Origin: Oscillibacter sp.
GTDB lineage: Bacteria; Bacillota; Clostridia; Oscillospirales; Oscillospiraceae
Assembly: GCF_028693505.1 (NCBI RefSeq)
Contig: NZ_JAQUVF010000002.1
Coordinates: forward strand, 48,569-112,568
Direction of reading: 5' to 3'
DNA: 64,000 nucleotides
Numbering within the stretch: position 1 is the stretch's first letter; every line of letters begins with the position of its first letter. The notes beneath the pieces are model-generated. The model had not been told where the DNA came from. It saw only the letters and a program-made list of their open reading frames with translations, and did no database searches. This document shows, one piece after another, positions 24,784 through 33,752 of this stretch. Made by a program: the position numbers and the translations under genes.

Positions 24784-25515
24784 ATGTTTACCTGGCTGAA
24801 AAAGCGGCTGCGCGCGGAAAGTCCCCGCTGCGCCGCACTGGTGGCGGCGGCGGGCAGCTCCAGCCGCATGGGCGGCGTGAACAAGCTGCTGGAAATGCTT
24901 GGCGATATGCCGGTGCTGGTGCGGACACTGACGGCGCTCCAGCAGGCGGAGCTGGTAGATGAGATCATTGTGGCGACGCGGGAAGAGGATCTGGTGGAAA
25001 TCTCCCGCCTTTGCCGGCTTTACGGTATTACCAAGTGCACGAAGGTCGTCCGCGGCGGAAAAAACCGGGTCCACTCCGTGCTGCTGGCTGCGCTGGAGGC
25101 ATCGCCGGAGACGGCGCTTCTGGCCGTGCAGGACGGCGCCCGCCCGCTGGTGACGCCGGAGCTGATCGACCGCACCATCGCAGCCGCCGCCAACTGCGGC
25201 GCGGCGGCCCCCGCCGTGGCTGTGAAGGACACGGTGAAGCAGGTACGGCAGGATGGCGCGGTGGTCCAGACGCTGGAGCGGGACGCGCTGCGGGCGGTGC
25301 AGACGCCGCAGGTGTTTGAAGCGGGTCTACTGAAGGCCGCCTTGCAGGACGCGCTGGAAAAAGACGCCCCCGTCACAGACGATTGCTCCGCCGTGGAGCG
25401 GCTGGGCAAGCAGGTGTTTTTGGTGGAGGGCGAGGAGCGCAATCTCAAGATCACGACGCCCATCGATCTGGTGCTGGCGGCGGCGATTTTGGAGAGCGAG
25501 GAGACACGGGCATGA
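24784..25515 (+). CDS. ispD: 2-C-methyl-D-erythritol 4-phosphate cytidylyltransferase
   Basis: A 243-residue MEP-pathway enzyme that joins CTP and MEP to CDP-ME. LVAAAGSSSRMGGVNKLLE near the N-terminus (about 18-38) is the nucleotide-binding loop, VRGGKNRVHSV and VQDGARPLVTPELID follow, and the C-terminal part has TDDCSAVERLG and ITTPIDL. About 15 extra N-terminal residues precede the core. It overlaps ispF by four bases, so both act in consecutive parts of the pathway under one promoter. Confidence 0.95.
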   Translation: MFTWLKKRLRAESPRCAALVAAAGSSSRMGGVNKLLEMLGDMPVLVRTLTALQQAELVDEIIVATREEDLVEISRLCRLYGITKCTKVVRGGKNRVHSVLLAALEASPETALLAVQDGARPLVTPELIDRTIAAAANCGAAAPAVAVKDTVKQVRQDGAVVQTLERDALRAVQTPQVFEAGLLKAALQDALEKDAPVTDDCSAVERLGKQVFLVEGEERNLKITTPIDLVLAAAILESEETRA

Positions 25516-25997
25516 CGAATCTGCGCATTGGACAGGGCTATGACGTCCACCGCCTGACGCCCGGGCGCAAGCTGATCCTCGGCGGGGTGGAGATCGCGTG
25601 GGAGCGGGGCCTTCTGGGCCATTCCGACGCCGACGTGCTGACCCACGCCGTGATGGACGCCCTTGCGGGCGCGGCGAGACTGGGGGACATCGGCAGGCTC
25701 TTTCCGGATACGGACCCCGCCTACGCCGGTATCTCCAGCTTGAAGCTGCTCTCGAGAGTGGGCGCGCTGCTGGGGGAGCAGGGCTTCGCCGTGGTCAATT
25801 TGGACGCCACGCTGTTGGCGCAGGCGCCCAAGATCGGGCCGTATAAAGAGCAAATGGCGGAAAATCTGGCGGCAGCCATAGGGATCGACCCACAGTGCGT
25901 GAACGTGAAAGCCACCACGGAAGAGGGTCTCGGCTTCACGGGGGAGGGCCTTGGCATGGCCGCCCACGCGGTAGTGCTGCTGGAAAAAATCCGATAG
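25512..25997 (+). CDS. ispF: 2-C-methyl-D-erythritol 2,4-cyclodiphosphate synthase
   Basis: A 161-residue trimeric MEP-pathway enzyme that cyclises CDP-ME 2-phosphate to MEcPP. Zinc ligands are in GYDVHRL (D11, H13) and LLGHSDADVLTHAVMDAL; IGRLFPDTDP and KATTEEGLGFTG are typical. Start ATG 25512 overlaps the ispD stop. A GC-rich terminator follows at once. Confidence 0.96.
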   Translation: MTNLRIGQGYDVHRLTPGRKLILGGVEIAWERGLLGHSDADVLTHAVMDALAGAARLGDIGRLFPDTDPAYAGISSLKLLSRVGALLGEQGFAVVNLDATLLAQAPKIGPYKEQMAENLAAAIGIDPQCVNVKATTEEGLGFTGEGLGMAAHAVVLLEKIR

Positions 25998-26002
25998 GAA
26001 AG

Positions 26003-26028
26003 GACGCGCGGCGGCGCGTCTTTTTTTT
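26003..26028 (+). terminator. Rho-independent terminator after ispF
   Basis: GACGCGC / GCGCGTC stem (26003-26009 with 26014-26020), four-base loop, eight T. Confidence 0.85.
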
Positions 26029-26078
26029 CACACCTTTTCCGCTCGCCTCCATAAGATGGGTAGAGAGGAGGAGTGTTT

Positions 26079-26330
26079 GTGGAGCACTATTTGATTCTTG
26101 CCCGCTCCGTCACCTACGCCCAGCGTATGCAGAAGGCGCTTGACCGGGCGGGTATTCGCTGCCAGATTTCTCGCGCGCCGCGAGATCTGACGGACCTTGG
26201 CTGCGCCTATATCGTGCGCGTTGCCGTTTCCGATCTGACGTCGGCGCTGATCGCACTTCACGGGGAACGCTTGGACCCCGTTCAAATATTTTTATATCAA
26301 CGCGGCGTTTACAGGGAGGTGGGCCCGTGA
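26079..26330 (+). CDS. DUF3343 protein (small putative sulfur/selenium carrier-like)
   Basis: An 83-residue protein of DUF3343, small proteins often found beside selenium- or sulfur-trafficking genes. YLILARSVTYAQRMQKALDRAG and CAYIVRV are family-like, with cysteine in the RCQISR and GCAY positions. The start is GTG at 26079 after GAGGAGGAG; a GTG at 26073 would sit on the ribosome site. It overlaps by four bases a cysteine-desulfurase-like gene; this pairing is known near selenium-dependent hydroxylase loci. No selD or hydroxylase gene is in view, so the role is inference only. Confidence 0.75.
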   Translation: MEHYLILARSVTYAQRMQKALDRAGIRCQISRAPRDLTDLGCAYIVRVAVSDLTSALIALHGERLDPVQIFLYQRGVYREVGP

Positions 26331-27451
26331 TCTACCTGGACAGCGCGGCAACGACGTTTCAAAAACCGCCTGCCGTGGCCGATGCCATGCAGGAAGCGCT
26401 TGCCACCATGAGCTCTCCCGGCCGGGGAGGACACCACGCCGCCATGAAGGCCGCCCAGACCGCATTCGCCTGCCGCAGCGAGCTGGCGGAGTATTTCCAT
26501 CTTGCCAATCCCGAGCAGGTGGTGTTCACCCTGAACGCCACCCACGCCCTGAATATCGCCATCAAAAGTCTGGTCCCGCCCGGCGGGCGGGCGGTGATCT
26601 CCGGCTATGAGCACAACGCCGTCACCCGGCCGCTCGCGGCGCTGGGGGCGCAGGTGTCCGTGGCGGAAGCGCCGCTGTTCCAGCCCAAGGCGGTCACCGC
26701 CGCCTTTGAGCGACTGATCGTCCCCGGTGTGGACGCGGTGATCTGCAACCACGTCTCCAATGTGTTCGGCTTCGTCCAGCCGGTGGAGGACATTGCGGCG
26801 CTGTGCCGCCAGCGAGGCGTGCCGCTGATCATCGACGCCTCTCAGTCGGCAGGCGTGCTTCCGCTGAACATGGCCGCTCTGGGAGCGGCTTTTATCGCCA
26901 TGCCGGGCCACAAGGGTCTCTACGGTCCCCAGGGCACCGGCGTTTTGCTCTGCGGGGACGGCGTCCCCACCCACACCTTACTGGAAGGCGGCACCGGCAG
27001 CCTTTCCGTGCAGCAGGAGATGCCGGACTTTTTGCCCGACCGTCTGGAGGCCGGGACTCACAACATGCCCGGGATCTCCGGACTCCTTGCCGGGTTGCGC
27101 TATGTCCGGGAGCGGGGGGAGGAGGCCATCTGCCAGAAGGAGCGCCAGATGACGCTGATGACGGCGGAGAGTCTGCGGGCCATGCCGGGGGTACGGGTTT
27201 ATGCCATGCCGGGACTGCGGGACCAGACGGGCGTGCTGTCCTTTACGGTGGAGGGCCGGGACGTGGAGGAGATTGGGGATGCGCTGGCGCAGCAGGAGAT
27301 CGCCGTGCGCGCGGGACTCCACTGCGCGCCGCAGGCCCACCGCAGCGCGGGGACGCTGGATACCGGCACCGTGCGTCTGAGCTTTTCCGATTTCAATACC
27401 CAGGAGGAAATCTACCATTTTCTGACGGTTTTCCGGGGCCTGATTCCTTGA
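26327..27451 (+). CDS. Class V aminotransferase-fold cysteine desulfurase-like protein
   Basis: A 374-residue PLP enzyme of the SufS/NifS-like group, closest in shape to the TIGR01977 type (EF2568-like). The N-terminus MIYLDSAATTFQKPPAV, PLP lysine K196 in MPGHKGLYGPQGTG, and the persulfide-forming cysteine C333 in RAGLHCAPQAH are intact, so it probably mobilises sulfur (or selenium) from cysteine (or selenocysteine). It is translationally coupled to the DUF3343 gene upstream, a plausible acceptor. It is not beside iscU/sufU, so it is unlikely to be the main Fe-S enzyme. Confidence 0.87.
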   Translation: MIYLDSAATTFQKPPAVADAMQEALATMSSPGRGGHHAAMKAAQTAFACRSELAEYFHLANPEQVVFTLNATHALNIAIKSLVPPGGRAVISGYEHNAVTRPLAALGAQVSVAEAPLFQPKAVTAAFERLIVPGVDAVICNHVSNVFGFVQPVEDIAALCRQRGVPLIIDASQSAGVLPLNMAALGAAFIAMPGHKGLYGPQGTGVLLCGDGVPTHTLLEGGTGSLSVQQEMPDFLPDRLEAGTHNMPGISGLLAGLRYVRERGEEAICQKERQMTLMTAESLRAMPGVRVYAMPGLRDQTGVLSFTVEGRDVEEIGDALAQQEIAVRAGLHCAPQAHRSAGTLDTGTVRLSFSDFNTQEEIYHFLTVFRGLIP

Positions 27452-27489
27452 TTTTTCTGAACAGTCCGTGAATTTTCCCCCGGTTTACC

Positions 27490-27518
27490 TTGCAATCTAC
27501 CAGTATTTTTTATATAAT
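27490..27518 (+). promoter_or_regulatory. sigmaA-type promoter of cdaA-cdaR
   Basis: -35 TTGCAA at 27490-27495, 17-base spacer, -10 TATAAT at 27513-27518. Confidence 0.75.
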
Positions 27519-27556
27519 CAATATATTCATGGCCTGAGGAGGATGATGACGTCTCA

Positions 27557-28441
27557 ATGGAACAGAACTTTATGGAGCTGCCCGCCGTCATCGGCCGCTA
27601 CCTGCTCACAATTCAGGTTACGGACGTATTGGATATCGCGATCATGGCCTTTGTGATGTACAAGGTGCTCATACTGGTGCAAAGCACAAAGGCCGCCAGC
27701 CTGCTCAAGGGACTCTTCGTCTTTCTCGCCGCGCTGGTGGTTTCCTACCTGCTCCACCTGAACGGGATCAACTATATCATGAGCAAGATGGTGGAATGGG
27801 GCGTTCTGGCGCTGATCATCCTCTTCCAGCCGGAGATTCGGCGGGTTTTGGAGCAGATGGGCAGCCGCCGTTTTATCGCCTTTTTCACCCACACGGAATC
27901 CGGAAACACGCTGGAACAGACCATCGGTCAAACGGTGCTGGCCTGCACGGAGATGTCTCAGAGCCGCACCGGCGCCCTGATCGTGTTTGAACGGGAAATG
28001 CTGCTGGACGACATGGTCCGCAGCGGGACGGTGCTGGACGCCGCCGTTTCCAGCGAGCTTTTGAAAAACATCTTCTTCGTGAAGGCCCCCATGCACGACG
28101 GCGCGGTCATCATCCGCGGCGGGCGGGTGCTGGGCGCGGGCTGCATGCTGCCGCTGAGCAAAAACGTCAACCTCTCCCGGGACCTTGGTATGCGGCACCG
28201 GGCGGGCATCGGCATGAGCGAAAACTCCGACGCGGTGGTGGTCATCGTCTCCGAGGAGACCGGGTCCATCTCCGTGGCCATCGGCGGCATGCTCAAGCGC
28301 CACCTGAAGCCGGAAACACTGGAAAACCTCCTGCGGAACGAGCTGCTCCCGCAGGAGGAGCCCGGGGCGGACAAGCAGAAGTTCCAGCTGACAAGTCTGC
28401 TGCGCACCAAAAAGAACGGGGGTGCGGACGATGAACAGTGA
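27557..28441 (+). CDS. cdaA: Diadenylate cyclase CdaA
   Basis: A 294-residue membrane enzyme that makes c-di-AMP from two ATP, a second messenger for potassium, osmotic and wall homeostasis. N-terminal hydrophobic helices occupy about 15-90. The DAC domain carries MHDGA (D181) and RHR (213-215), followed by SENSDAVVVIVSEETG. The long C-terminal tail is charged. A good AGGAGG lies 13 bases before the ATG, slightly far. The gene is followed with a 11-base overlap by cdaR, its usual regulator. glmM, often the third gene, is missing here. Confidence 0.95.
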   Translation: MEQNFMELPAVIGRYLLTIQVTDVLDIAIMAFVMYKVLILVQSTKAASLLKGLFVFLAALVVSYLLHLNGINYIMSKMVEWGVLALIILFQPEIRRVLEQMGSRRFIAFFTHTESGNTLEQTIGQTVLACTEMSQSRTGALIVFEREMLLDDMVRSGTVLDAAVSSELLKNIFFVKAPMHDGAVIIRGGRVLGAGCMLPLSKNVNLSRDLGMRHRAGIGMSENSDAVVVIVSEETGSISVAIGGMLKRHLKPETLENLLRNELLPQEEPGADKQKFQLTSLLRTKKNGGADDEQ

Positions 28442-29726
28442 GAGAATCAGCCGCAGAAAGGCGCTTTATATCGTTCTTTCCATTCTGGTGGCCGCCGCCA
28501 TCTGGTTTTTCGTGGACCAGATCACCGGTCCCAGCAACGGGCCAAGGACCCGCCCCCGGGTCATTGCGGACATCCCCATCGAGTATATCAACGAAAGCAG
28601 CCTCACGGACCGTGGCCTCATGCTGGTGGAGGACGGGACGGACCGCACCATCGACCTCACGATGGAGGGCACCCGCTGGCTGGTCTCCTGTCTGGACCGG
28701 GACGATATCCGCGTGACGGTGGACCTGAACAACGCGGAAAGCGCGGGCGAACAGAACATCGGCTATAAGATTGCCTACACCGACCGCCGCTTTTCCAGCG
28801 ACACCATTAAGGTCAAGGACGCCAGCATCTATTCCGCCGCCGTAAACATCAGCGAGCTGTACAGCCGGACCGTGGAGGTCCGCTGCGAGCTGACGGGCAA
28901 TGTGGCGGAGGGCTTCTCCGCCGGACAGGTCCAGCTCTCCCACAACGCGCTGGAGATTCAGGGGCAGGCGGCGGACATCGACCCCGTCAGCTACGCTAAG
29001 GTGACCTTCGACATCGGGCAGAACGCGGAGGAGACCGTTTCCCAGACGCTGGCGCTGCAATTCTATGACAAGAACGATCAGGCGCTCGATAGCGTCGGCA
29101 TCCATCCCGAAACGGAAACCGTGCAGGCCACCCTCCCGGTGTTCGTCACCAAGGAGCTGCGCCTGAAAATGAACTTTGTCGATGCTCCCGGCGCCCGGAT
29201 GGGGAATGTTTCCTACGAAATCCAGCCCGCCACCATCACCGTCTCCGGCGACGCCTCCAAGCTCAAGGATGTGGAGAGCATCACGCTGGACCGGTTTGAC
29301 CTGCTGACGCTGCGCTCCGGCGCCAATACCCACACCTATCCCATCACCGTGCCGGAGGGGTGCCAGAACCTCAGCGGCGTGACCCGGGCCACACTGCAAA
29401 TCGCCTTCAAGGACATGGCCTCCGCCTCGGTGACCACCGACCGCTTCCAGTACCGCAGCCTGCCCGAAGGGCGGGCCGTGGACATCCTGACCCAGGAGAT
29501 GACCGTGGAGATCTTCGGCATTGGCGCGGATGTGGCCGCCATCACCGGCGAGGATCTGACTGTGACGGCGGATCTGGGCGATTACGGCGCAGCACTTGGC
29601 ACCTACACGGTGCCCGCCGTCATCGAAACCACCTCCGGCAAGGACATCGGTGTTTCCGGCAGCTATCAGGTGCAGGTCACCATCCGGGAACCGGAGACGG
29701 AACAGGAAGCCGAACCGGCTGAATAA
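28431..29726 (+). CDS. cdaR: CdaA regulator with YbbR domains (CdaR)
   Basis: A 431-residue protein with one N-terminal membrane helix (about 9-28) and four extracytoplasmic YbbR repeats over about 50-415 (for example DIPIEYINESSL and the later VTKELRLKMNFVDAPGARMG). CdaR binds CdaA and modulates c-di-AMP synthesis. The tail is acidic (PETEQEAEPAE). I chose ATG 28431, behind GGGGGTGCG; a GTG nine bases upstream is possible. It overlaps cdaA by 11 bases. Confidence 0.9.
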   Translation: MNSERISRRKALYIVLSILVAAAIWFFVDQITGPSNGPRTRPRVIADIPIEYINESSLTDRGLMLVEDGTDRTIDLTMEGTRWLVSCLDRDDIRVTVDLNNAESAGEQNIGYKIAYTDRRFSSDTIKVKDASIYSAAVNISELYSRTVEVRCELTGNVAEGFSAGQVQLSHNALEIQGQAADIDPVSYAKVTFDIGQNAEETVSQTLALQFYDKNDQALDSVGIHPETETVQATLPVFVTKELRLKMNFVDAPGARMGNVSYEIQPATITVSGDASKLKDVESITLDRFDLLTLRSGANTHTYPITVPEGCQNLSGVTRATLQIAFKDMASASVTTDRFQYRSLPEGRAVDILTQEMTVEIFGIGADVAAITGEDLTVTADLGDYGAALGTYTVPAVIETTSGKDIGVSGSYQVQVTIREPETEQEAEPAE

Positions 29727-29741
29727 TTTAGGAGAACAACT

Positions 29742-30152
29742 ATGACCCAAATTGCAACGGTTGAACGTATCATCGATTCCAATTACGCGGAGATTTCCGT
29801 TCCCCGCAAATCCGCCTGCGGACACGACTGCGAGGAGTGCGCCGGCTGCGGCGTCTCCGGCGCCAGCGTCCACGCCAAGGCATCAAACCCCATCGACGCA
29901 AGACCCGGCCAAAAAGTGGTGGTGGAGAGCGACACAAAAAAGATGCTGCGCATTGTGGCGCTGGTCTATCTCACGCCGGTGGTGCTCTTCCTTCTGGGAT
30001 ACCTGCTCACCGCGTTTCTGAGCGACAGCGTGGGCATGCAGTATTTCGTGGCCATCCTCGGCTTTGCCGCCGGGATCGCGGCGGCCATCGCTTACGACCG
30101 CAGGCTGCGCGCGCGGGGCGGGCTGTCCTTTACCATCAGGCGTCTGTTCTAA
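29742..30152 (+). CDS. RseC/MucC-family SoxR-reducing protein
   Basis: A 136-residue inner-membrane protein. Its N-terminal part has a cysteine cluster C26-x3-C30-x2-C33-x2-C36 (CGHDCEECAGC), typical of RseC, and two membrane helices follow (about 66-90 and 94-112). In Proteobacteria RseC works with the Rnf/Rsx complex to reduce SoxR; in Clostridia, which commonly have Rnf, the role is untested. It follows cdaR after 15 bases and may share its transcript. No rnf genes are in the window. Confidence 0.82.
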   Translation: MTQIATVERIIDSNYAEISVPRKSACGHDCEECAGCGVSGASVHAKASNPIDARPGQKVVVESDTKKMLRIVALVYLTPVVLFLLGYLLTAFLSDSVGMQYFVAILGFAAGIAAAIAYDRRLRARGGLSFTIRRLF

Positions 30153-30158
30153 GCGCCC

Positions 30159-31061
30159 ATGTTTGGTTATGTACGGCCTCCGGTGGGCATCCTTCCTCAG
30201 GAGGAGACGGAGCGGTTCCGCCGCATGTACTGCGGCCTTTGCCACACGCTGGCGCTGCGGTACGGCGCACCTGCCCGCTATATCCTCAATTACGATTTCA
30301 CCTACCTCGCCATCCTCCTCACCAAGGGGGAGGCGCGTGAGCGCAGCGGGAGGTGCCCCGCAAGCCCCCTGCGGCAGCGGTCGTATCTGGAAACGGACGA
30401 GGCCCTTGCCCTGGCGGCGGATGAGAGCGTGATTCTGGCCTATTGGCAGCTGCAAGACGGCGTGGCGGACCACGGAGCGCTCCGGGGTCTCAAATATCGC
30501 GGCGGCTGCGCAATGCTTTCCAAGGCTTACCGCAAGGCGGCGGCGGCGCGTCCCGCCTTCGACGAGAGCACGCGGCGTCAGCTGCGGCTGCTGGCGGAGC
30601 TGGAGGACCAGCGCTGCCCCTCCATGGACCGGGCGGCGGACGCCTTTGCGACGCTGCTGGGCGGTGCTGCCGGAGAAGTGGACGACCCTATCCGCCGCCG
30701 CGTGGTGGAGCAGGTGCTCTACCATCTGGGGCGGTGGGTGTATCTCGTTGACGCGGCGGACGATTTGAAAAAGGACGCCGCCTCGGGAAACTACAATCCC
30801 GTTGCCCTGCGCTTTGGCCTGACGGACGGCCACTGGACGGCGGAGAGCCGGGGGGAATTCGCCGCCACGCTGGACCACTCCGTCCACATGATGGCGACGG
30901 CGTTTGAGCTATGGGATTTCGGCGTCTGGACGCCGATCCTGCAAGAGACTTTCTACACCGGACTCTTCCATGTTGGAAAGGCGGTTTTAGACGGGACGTT
31001 CCACACGCTCCCGTCCGTGAAACAGAGAAAGAAATGCAAGAATGGTGAGGAGACCGCATGA
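30159..31061 (+). CDS. DUF5685 family protein of unknown function
   Basis: A 300-residue, mostly helical protein of the clostridial DUF5685 family. The conserved N-terminus FGYVRPP leads to [13 protein letters not shown] (C25, C28), and a [17 protein letters not shown] segment near 200-215 looks like the Asp-rich helix of isoprenoid-synthase-fold proteins, though no second Asp motif is clear. The function is unknown. It lies six bases after the RseC-like gene and overlaps the J-domain gene by four bases, so the three genes probably belong together. No membrane segments are visible. The start ATG lacks a clear ribosome site, suggesting coupling. Confidence 0.78.
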   Translation: MFGYVRPPVGILPQEETERFRRMYCGLCHTLALRYGAPARYILNYDFTYLAILLTKGEARERSGRCPASPLRQRSYLETDEALALAADESVILAYWQLQDGVADHGALRGLKYRGGCAMLSKAYRKAAAARPAFDESTRRQLRLLAELEDQRCPSMDRAADAFATLLGGAAGEVDDPIRRRVVEQVLYHLGRWVYLVDAADDLKKDAASGNYNPVALRFGLTDGHWTAESRGEFAATLDHSVHMMATAFELWDFGVWTPILQETFYTGLFHVGKAVLDGTFHTLPSVKQRKKCKNGEETA

Positions 31062-31690
31062 ATGATCCCTATCAGGTCCTGGGCGTACCCGAGACCGCAA
31101 CAGACGAAGAAATCAAACGGGCTTACCGGGAGCTGGCCAGAAAGTACCACCCCGACAACTACCACGATAACCCCCTGGCCGATCTGGCCCAGGAAAAAAT
31201 GAAAGAGATCAACGCCGCCTACGAGGAAGTCACCAAGTCCCGCAGCGGCGGCGGAAATCGCACCGGCGGCGCTGGGGGCGGCTACGGCGGATATCCCGGC
31301 GGCGGGGCCTACCAGTCCTACGGACGCCAGTCGTCCTCCTCCGTACTCCAGCAGGTGCGCCTTGCCATCAATACCGGCGACCTCAGCCGGGCCGAGGCGC
31401 TGCTGGCCAATTATAGCGACCACAGCGCCGAGTGGAATTTTCTCCGGGGCGCGGTGTGCTATCGCCGGGGCTGGATGGACGAGGCGAAGCGGTATTACCA
31501 AACCGCCTGCCAGATGGAGCCGAGCAGCGCGGAGTACCGTCAGGCGCTGGAGTTCATGGAGCGGGGCACGCAGACGGCCTACCGTCCGGGGGAAAGCCCC
31601 TTCGGCACGGAGGTCTGCGGCGGCAACCCGTGCCTTACCATGTGTTGCCTCTATTCGCTGTGCAACGGCGGGTATTGCTTCTTTTGCTGA
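31058..31690 (+). CDS. J-domain protein with cysteine-rich C-terminus
   Basis: A 210-residue DnaJ-type co-chaperone. The J domain covers 1-66 with HPD at 31-33 in [13 protein letters not shown], and would stimulate DnaK ATPase. A Gly/Tyr/Ser-rich linker (about 67-95) follows, then two TPR-like helical repeats (100-165), and an unusual tail with seven cysteines ([17 protein letters not shown]...FFC). The zinc-finger domain of true DnaJ is absent. It is translationally coupled to the DUF5685 gene, suggesting that DUF5685 may be a client or partner (inference). Confidence 0.88.
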   Translation: MNDPYQVLGVPETATDEEIKRAYRELARKYHPDNYHDNPLADLAQEKMKEINAAYEEVTKSRSGGGNRTGGAGGGYGGYPGGGAYQSYGRQSSSSVLQQVRLAINTGDLSRAEALLANYSDHSAEWNFLRGAVCYRRGWMDEAKRYYQTACQMEPSSAEYRQALEFMERGTQTAYRPGESPFGTEVCGGNPCLTMCCLYSLCNGGYCFFC

Positions 31691-31708
31691 GAAATAGGGA
31701 GGAAGAAC

Positions 31709-32590
31709 ATGATCAAGAGTATGACCGGCTATGGCCGGGCGCGGCAGACGCTGCATAAGCGGGACATCACGGTGGAGGTCCGCTCCGTCAACAACCGGTA
31801 TCTGGACTGCGTCGTGAAGATGCCCCGGATGTACACCTTTGCGGAGGACGCGGTGAAGCAATGCGTCCAGCAGGCCATCTCCCGGGGAAAGGTGGACGTT
31901 TACATCACCGTGGACGCCACCGCCGCCGATGTGGAGCAGGTGCGGGTCAACGGGGCCTTGGCGGCCCAGTACGCCGCCGCGCTCTCTGAGCTTGCGCAGG
32001 TGTGCGGACAGGCTTCCTACCGGGCAACGCCGGAGACGCTCTCCCGCTTTCCGGACGTGCTCACCGTCACCAAGGCGGACGAGGATCTGGAAAGCGTCAG
32101 CGCCGATTTGTGCGCGGTACTGACGCAGGCGCTCGCGGCGTACAATGCTATGCGCTCTGTGGAGGGCGAGAAGCTGGCGGAGGACATTGAAAACCGCCTT
32201 GCCGCCATCGAGGACTACACCGCCCAGGTGGAAAAGCGCTCTCCCGAGACGGTGGCGGAGTACCGGGAAAAGCTCACCGCCCGGATGCAGGAGGTGCTGC
32301 AAAGCGCCACCATCGATCCCCAGCGGATTTTGACGGAGGCCGCCATCTACGCCGACAAGGTGGCGGTGGACGAGGAGACCGTGCGCCTGCGCAGCCATGT
32401 AAGCCAGCTGCGGACCATGCTCTCCTCCGACGAGCCCATGGGCCGGAAGATGGATTTCCTGATTCAGGAGGTCAACCGGGAATCCAACACCGTCGGCTCC
32501 AAGTGCAGCGACGTGGCCATCGCGCAGGTGGTCGTGGGGCTGAAGGCCGAGGTGGAGAAGATGCGCGAGCAGGTCCAGAATGTGGAGTAA
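31709..32590 (+). CDS. yicC: YicC/YloC-family endoribonuclease
   Basis: A 293-residue protein beginning MIKSMTGYGRA, the universal YicC start, and ending with the DUF1732 region (SNTVGSKCSDVAI..VVGLKAEVEKMREQVQNVE). Family members are divalent-metal-dependent endoribonucleases. GGGAGGAAG precedes the ATG. It is followed by remA and gmk with three- and minus-four-base gaps, the conserved Firmicutes order yloC-remA-gmk-rpoZ-priA. Confidence 0.94.
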   Translation: MIKSMTGYGRARQTLHKRDITVEVRSVNNRYLDCVVKMPRMYTFAEDAVKQCVQQAISRGKVDVYITVDATAADVEQVRVNGALAAQYAAALSELAQVCGQASYRATPETLSRFPDVLTVTKADEDLESVSADLCAVLTQALAAYNAMRSVEGEKLAEDIENRLAAIEDYTAQVEKRSPETVAEYREKLTARMQEVLQSATIDPQRILTEAAIYADKVAVDEETVRLRSHVSQLRTMLSSDEPMGRKMDFLIQEVNRESNTVGSKCSDVAIAQVVVGLKAEVEKMREQVQNVE

Positions 32591-32593
32591 GCG

Positions 32594-32854
32594 ATGAAGC
32601 TCATCAACATCGGCTTTGGCAATCTGGTCAATGAGGAGCGTCTCGTGGCCATCGTTTCTCCGGATTCCGCCCCCATCAAGCGCATGGTGCAGGAGACCCG
32701 GGAGCGGGGCATGCTGATCGACGCCACTTACGGCCGCAAGAGCGCGTCCGTCTTTATCATGGACAGCGACCATGTCATTTTGTCGGCGCTGCCGCCGGAA
32801 AAATTCGGCCTGCGGACGCCGCGGGAACAAACAGAGGAGTCAGAACAGTCATGA
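32594..32854 (+). CDS. remA: RemA-family extracellular matrix regulator (DUF370)
   Basis: An 86-residue DNA-binding protein. [20 protein letters not shown] and [28 protein letters not shown] are the RemA core; in B. subtilis RemA activates biofilm matrix and osmoprotection genes. Here it may have another regulon. The C-terminus overlaps gmk by four bases. Confidence 0.93.
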   Translation: MKLINIGFGNLVNEERLVAIVSPDSAPIKRMVQETRERGMLIDATYGRKSASVFIMDSDHVILSALPPEKFGLRTPREQTEESEQS

Positions 32855-33447
32855 GAAAAGGAAAGACCTTCATTATCTCCGGCCCCTCCGGCGTCGGAAA
32901 GAGCACCGTGCTAGATGCGCTGCTTCGTCAGCGCGGCAATGTGTATTTTTCCGTGTCGGCCACCACGCGGGACCCCCGCCCCGGAGAAGAGGACGGCGTG
33001 CACTACCACTTTCTGGACGTGGACACCTTCCGCGCCCACATCGTAGACGATGAGTTTTTGGAGTACGCCGAGTACGTAGGCAATTTCTACGGCACCCCGA
33101 AAAAATATGTGGACCTTGCCATTAATCAGGGCAAGGACGTGATTTTGGACATTGAGATCCAAGGCGCCATTCAAGTCACCAGCAAACGACCGGATGTGGT
33201 GCGCATCTTCATCGCGCCCCCCAGCTGGTCGGAGCTGGAGCGGCGGCTCACTGAGCGGGGCACCGACTCGCAGGACAAGATCCAAAAGCGGCTGCTGCGG
33301 GCCAAGGTGGAGTTCCAGACCGCCCATACCTACGACTACTTCGTCATCAACGACACCGTGGACAACGCCGTGATGGAGCTTAACGCCATCATGACCGCGG
33401 AGCACTGCAAGCCCAAGGAGCGCATGGAGATCATCAACGGCCGGTAA
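32851..33447 (+). CDS. gmk: Guanylate kinase
   Basis: A 198-residue enzyme phosphorylating GMP to GDP. Walker [10 protein letters not shown] at 11-19, then [19 protein letters not shown] for GMP binding and the EIQGAIQV segment. Length is standard. It overlaps remA by four bases and is followed by rpoZ. Confidence 0.96.
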   Translation: MRKGKTFIISGPSGVGKSTVLDALLRQRGNVYFSVSATTRDPRPGEEDGVHYHFLDVDTFRAHIVDDEFLEYAEYVGNFYGTPKKYVDLAINQGKDVILDIEIQGAIQVTSKRPDVVRIFIAPPSWSELERRLTERGTDSQDKIQKRLLRAKVEFQTAHTYDYFVINDTVDNAVMELNAIMTAEHCKPKERMEIINGR

Positions 33448-33503
33448 GCGCCGCCGCTCCCACTCAATTTTAAGCCGGAAACGGCAGATAGGAAGATACC
33501 ATT

Positions 33504-33731
33504 ATGATGCTTTATCCTGCAATGAACAAACTGACCGGATTTATTCCCAACCGCTATATGCTGGTGAACGTGGTGGCCCGCCGGGCCCGCCAGATCGCCG
33601 AGGCCGCCGAGGCGGAGGGCGAGCATCTGGATGAAAAGCCCGTGACCATGGCGATCTATGAGGTGGCCGGCGGCAAGCTGGACGCCAGCGCGATGGATCT
33701 GACCATCGAGGAACCGCAGGACAATCTGTAA
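33504..33731 (+). CDS. rpoZ: RNA polymerase omega subunit
   Basis: A 75-residue omega subunit that helps assemble beta'. NRYMLVNVVARRARQIAEAAE is the conserved helix, and EKPVTMAIYEVAGGKL follows. The usual gmk-rpoZ-priA neighbourhood confirms it. ATG at 33504, with the ATG at 33507 also possible. Confidence 0.92.
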   Translation: MMLYPAMNKLTGFIPNRYMLVNVVARRARQIAEAAEAEGEHLDEKPVTMAIYEVAGGKLDASAMDLTIEEPQDNL

Positions 33732-33752
33732 GCAGGCAGGGAGGGGCGAGGC

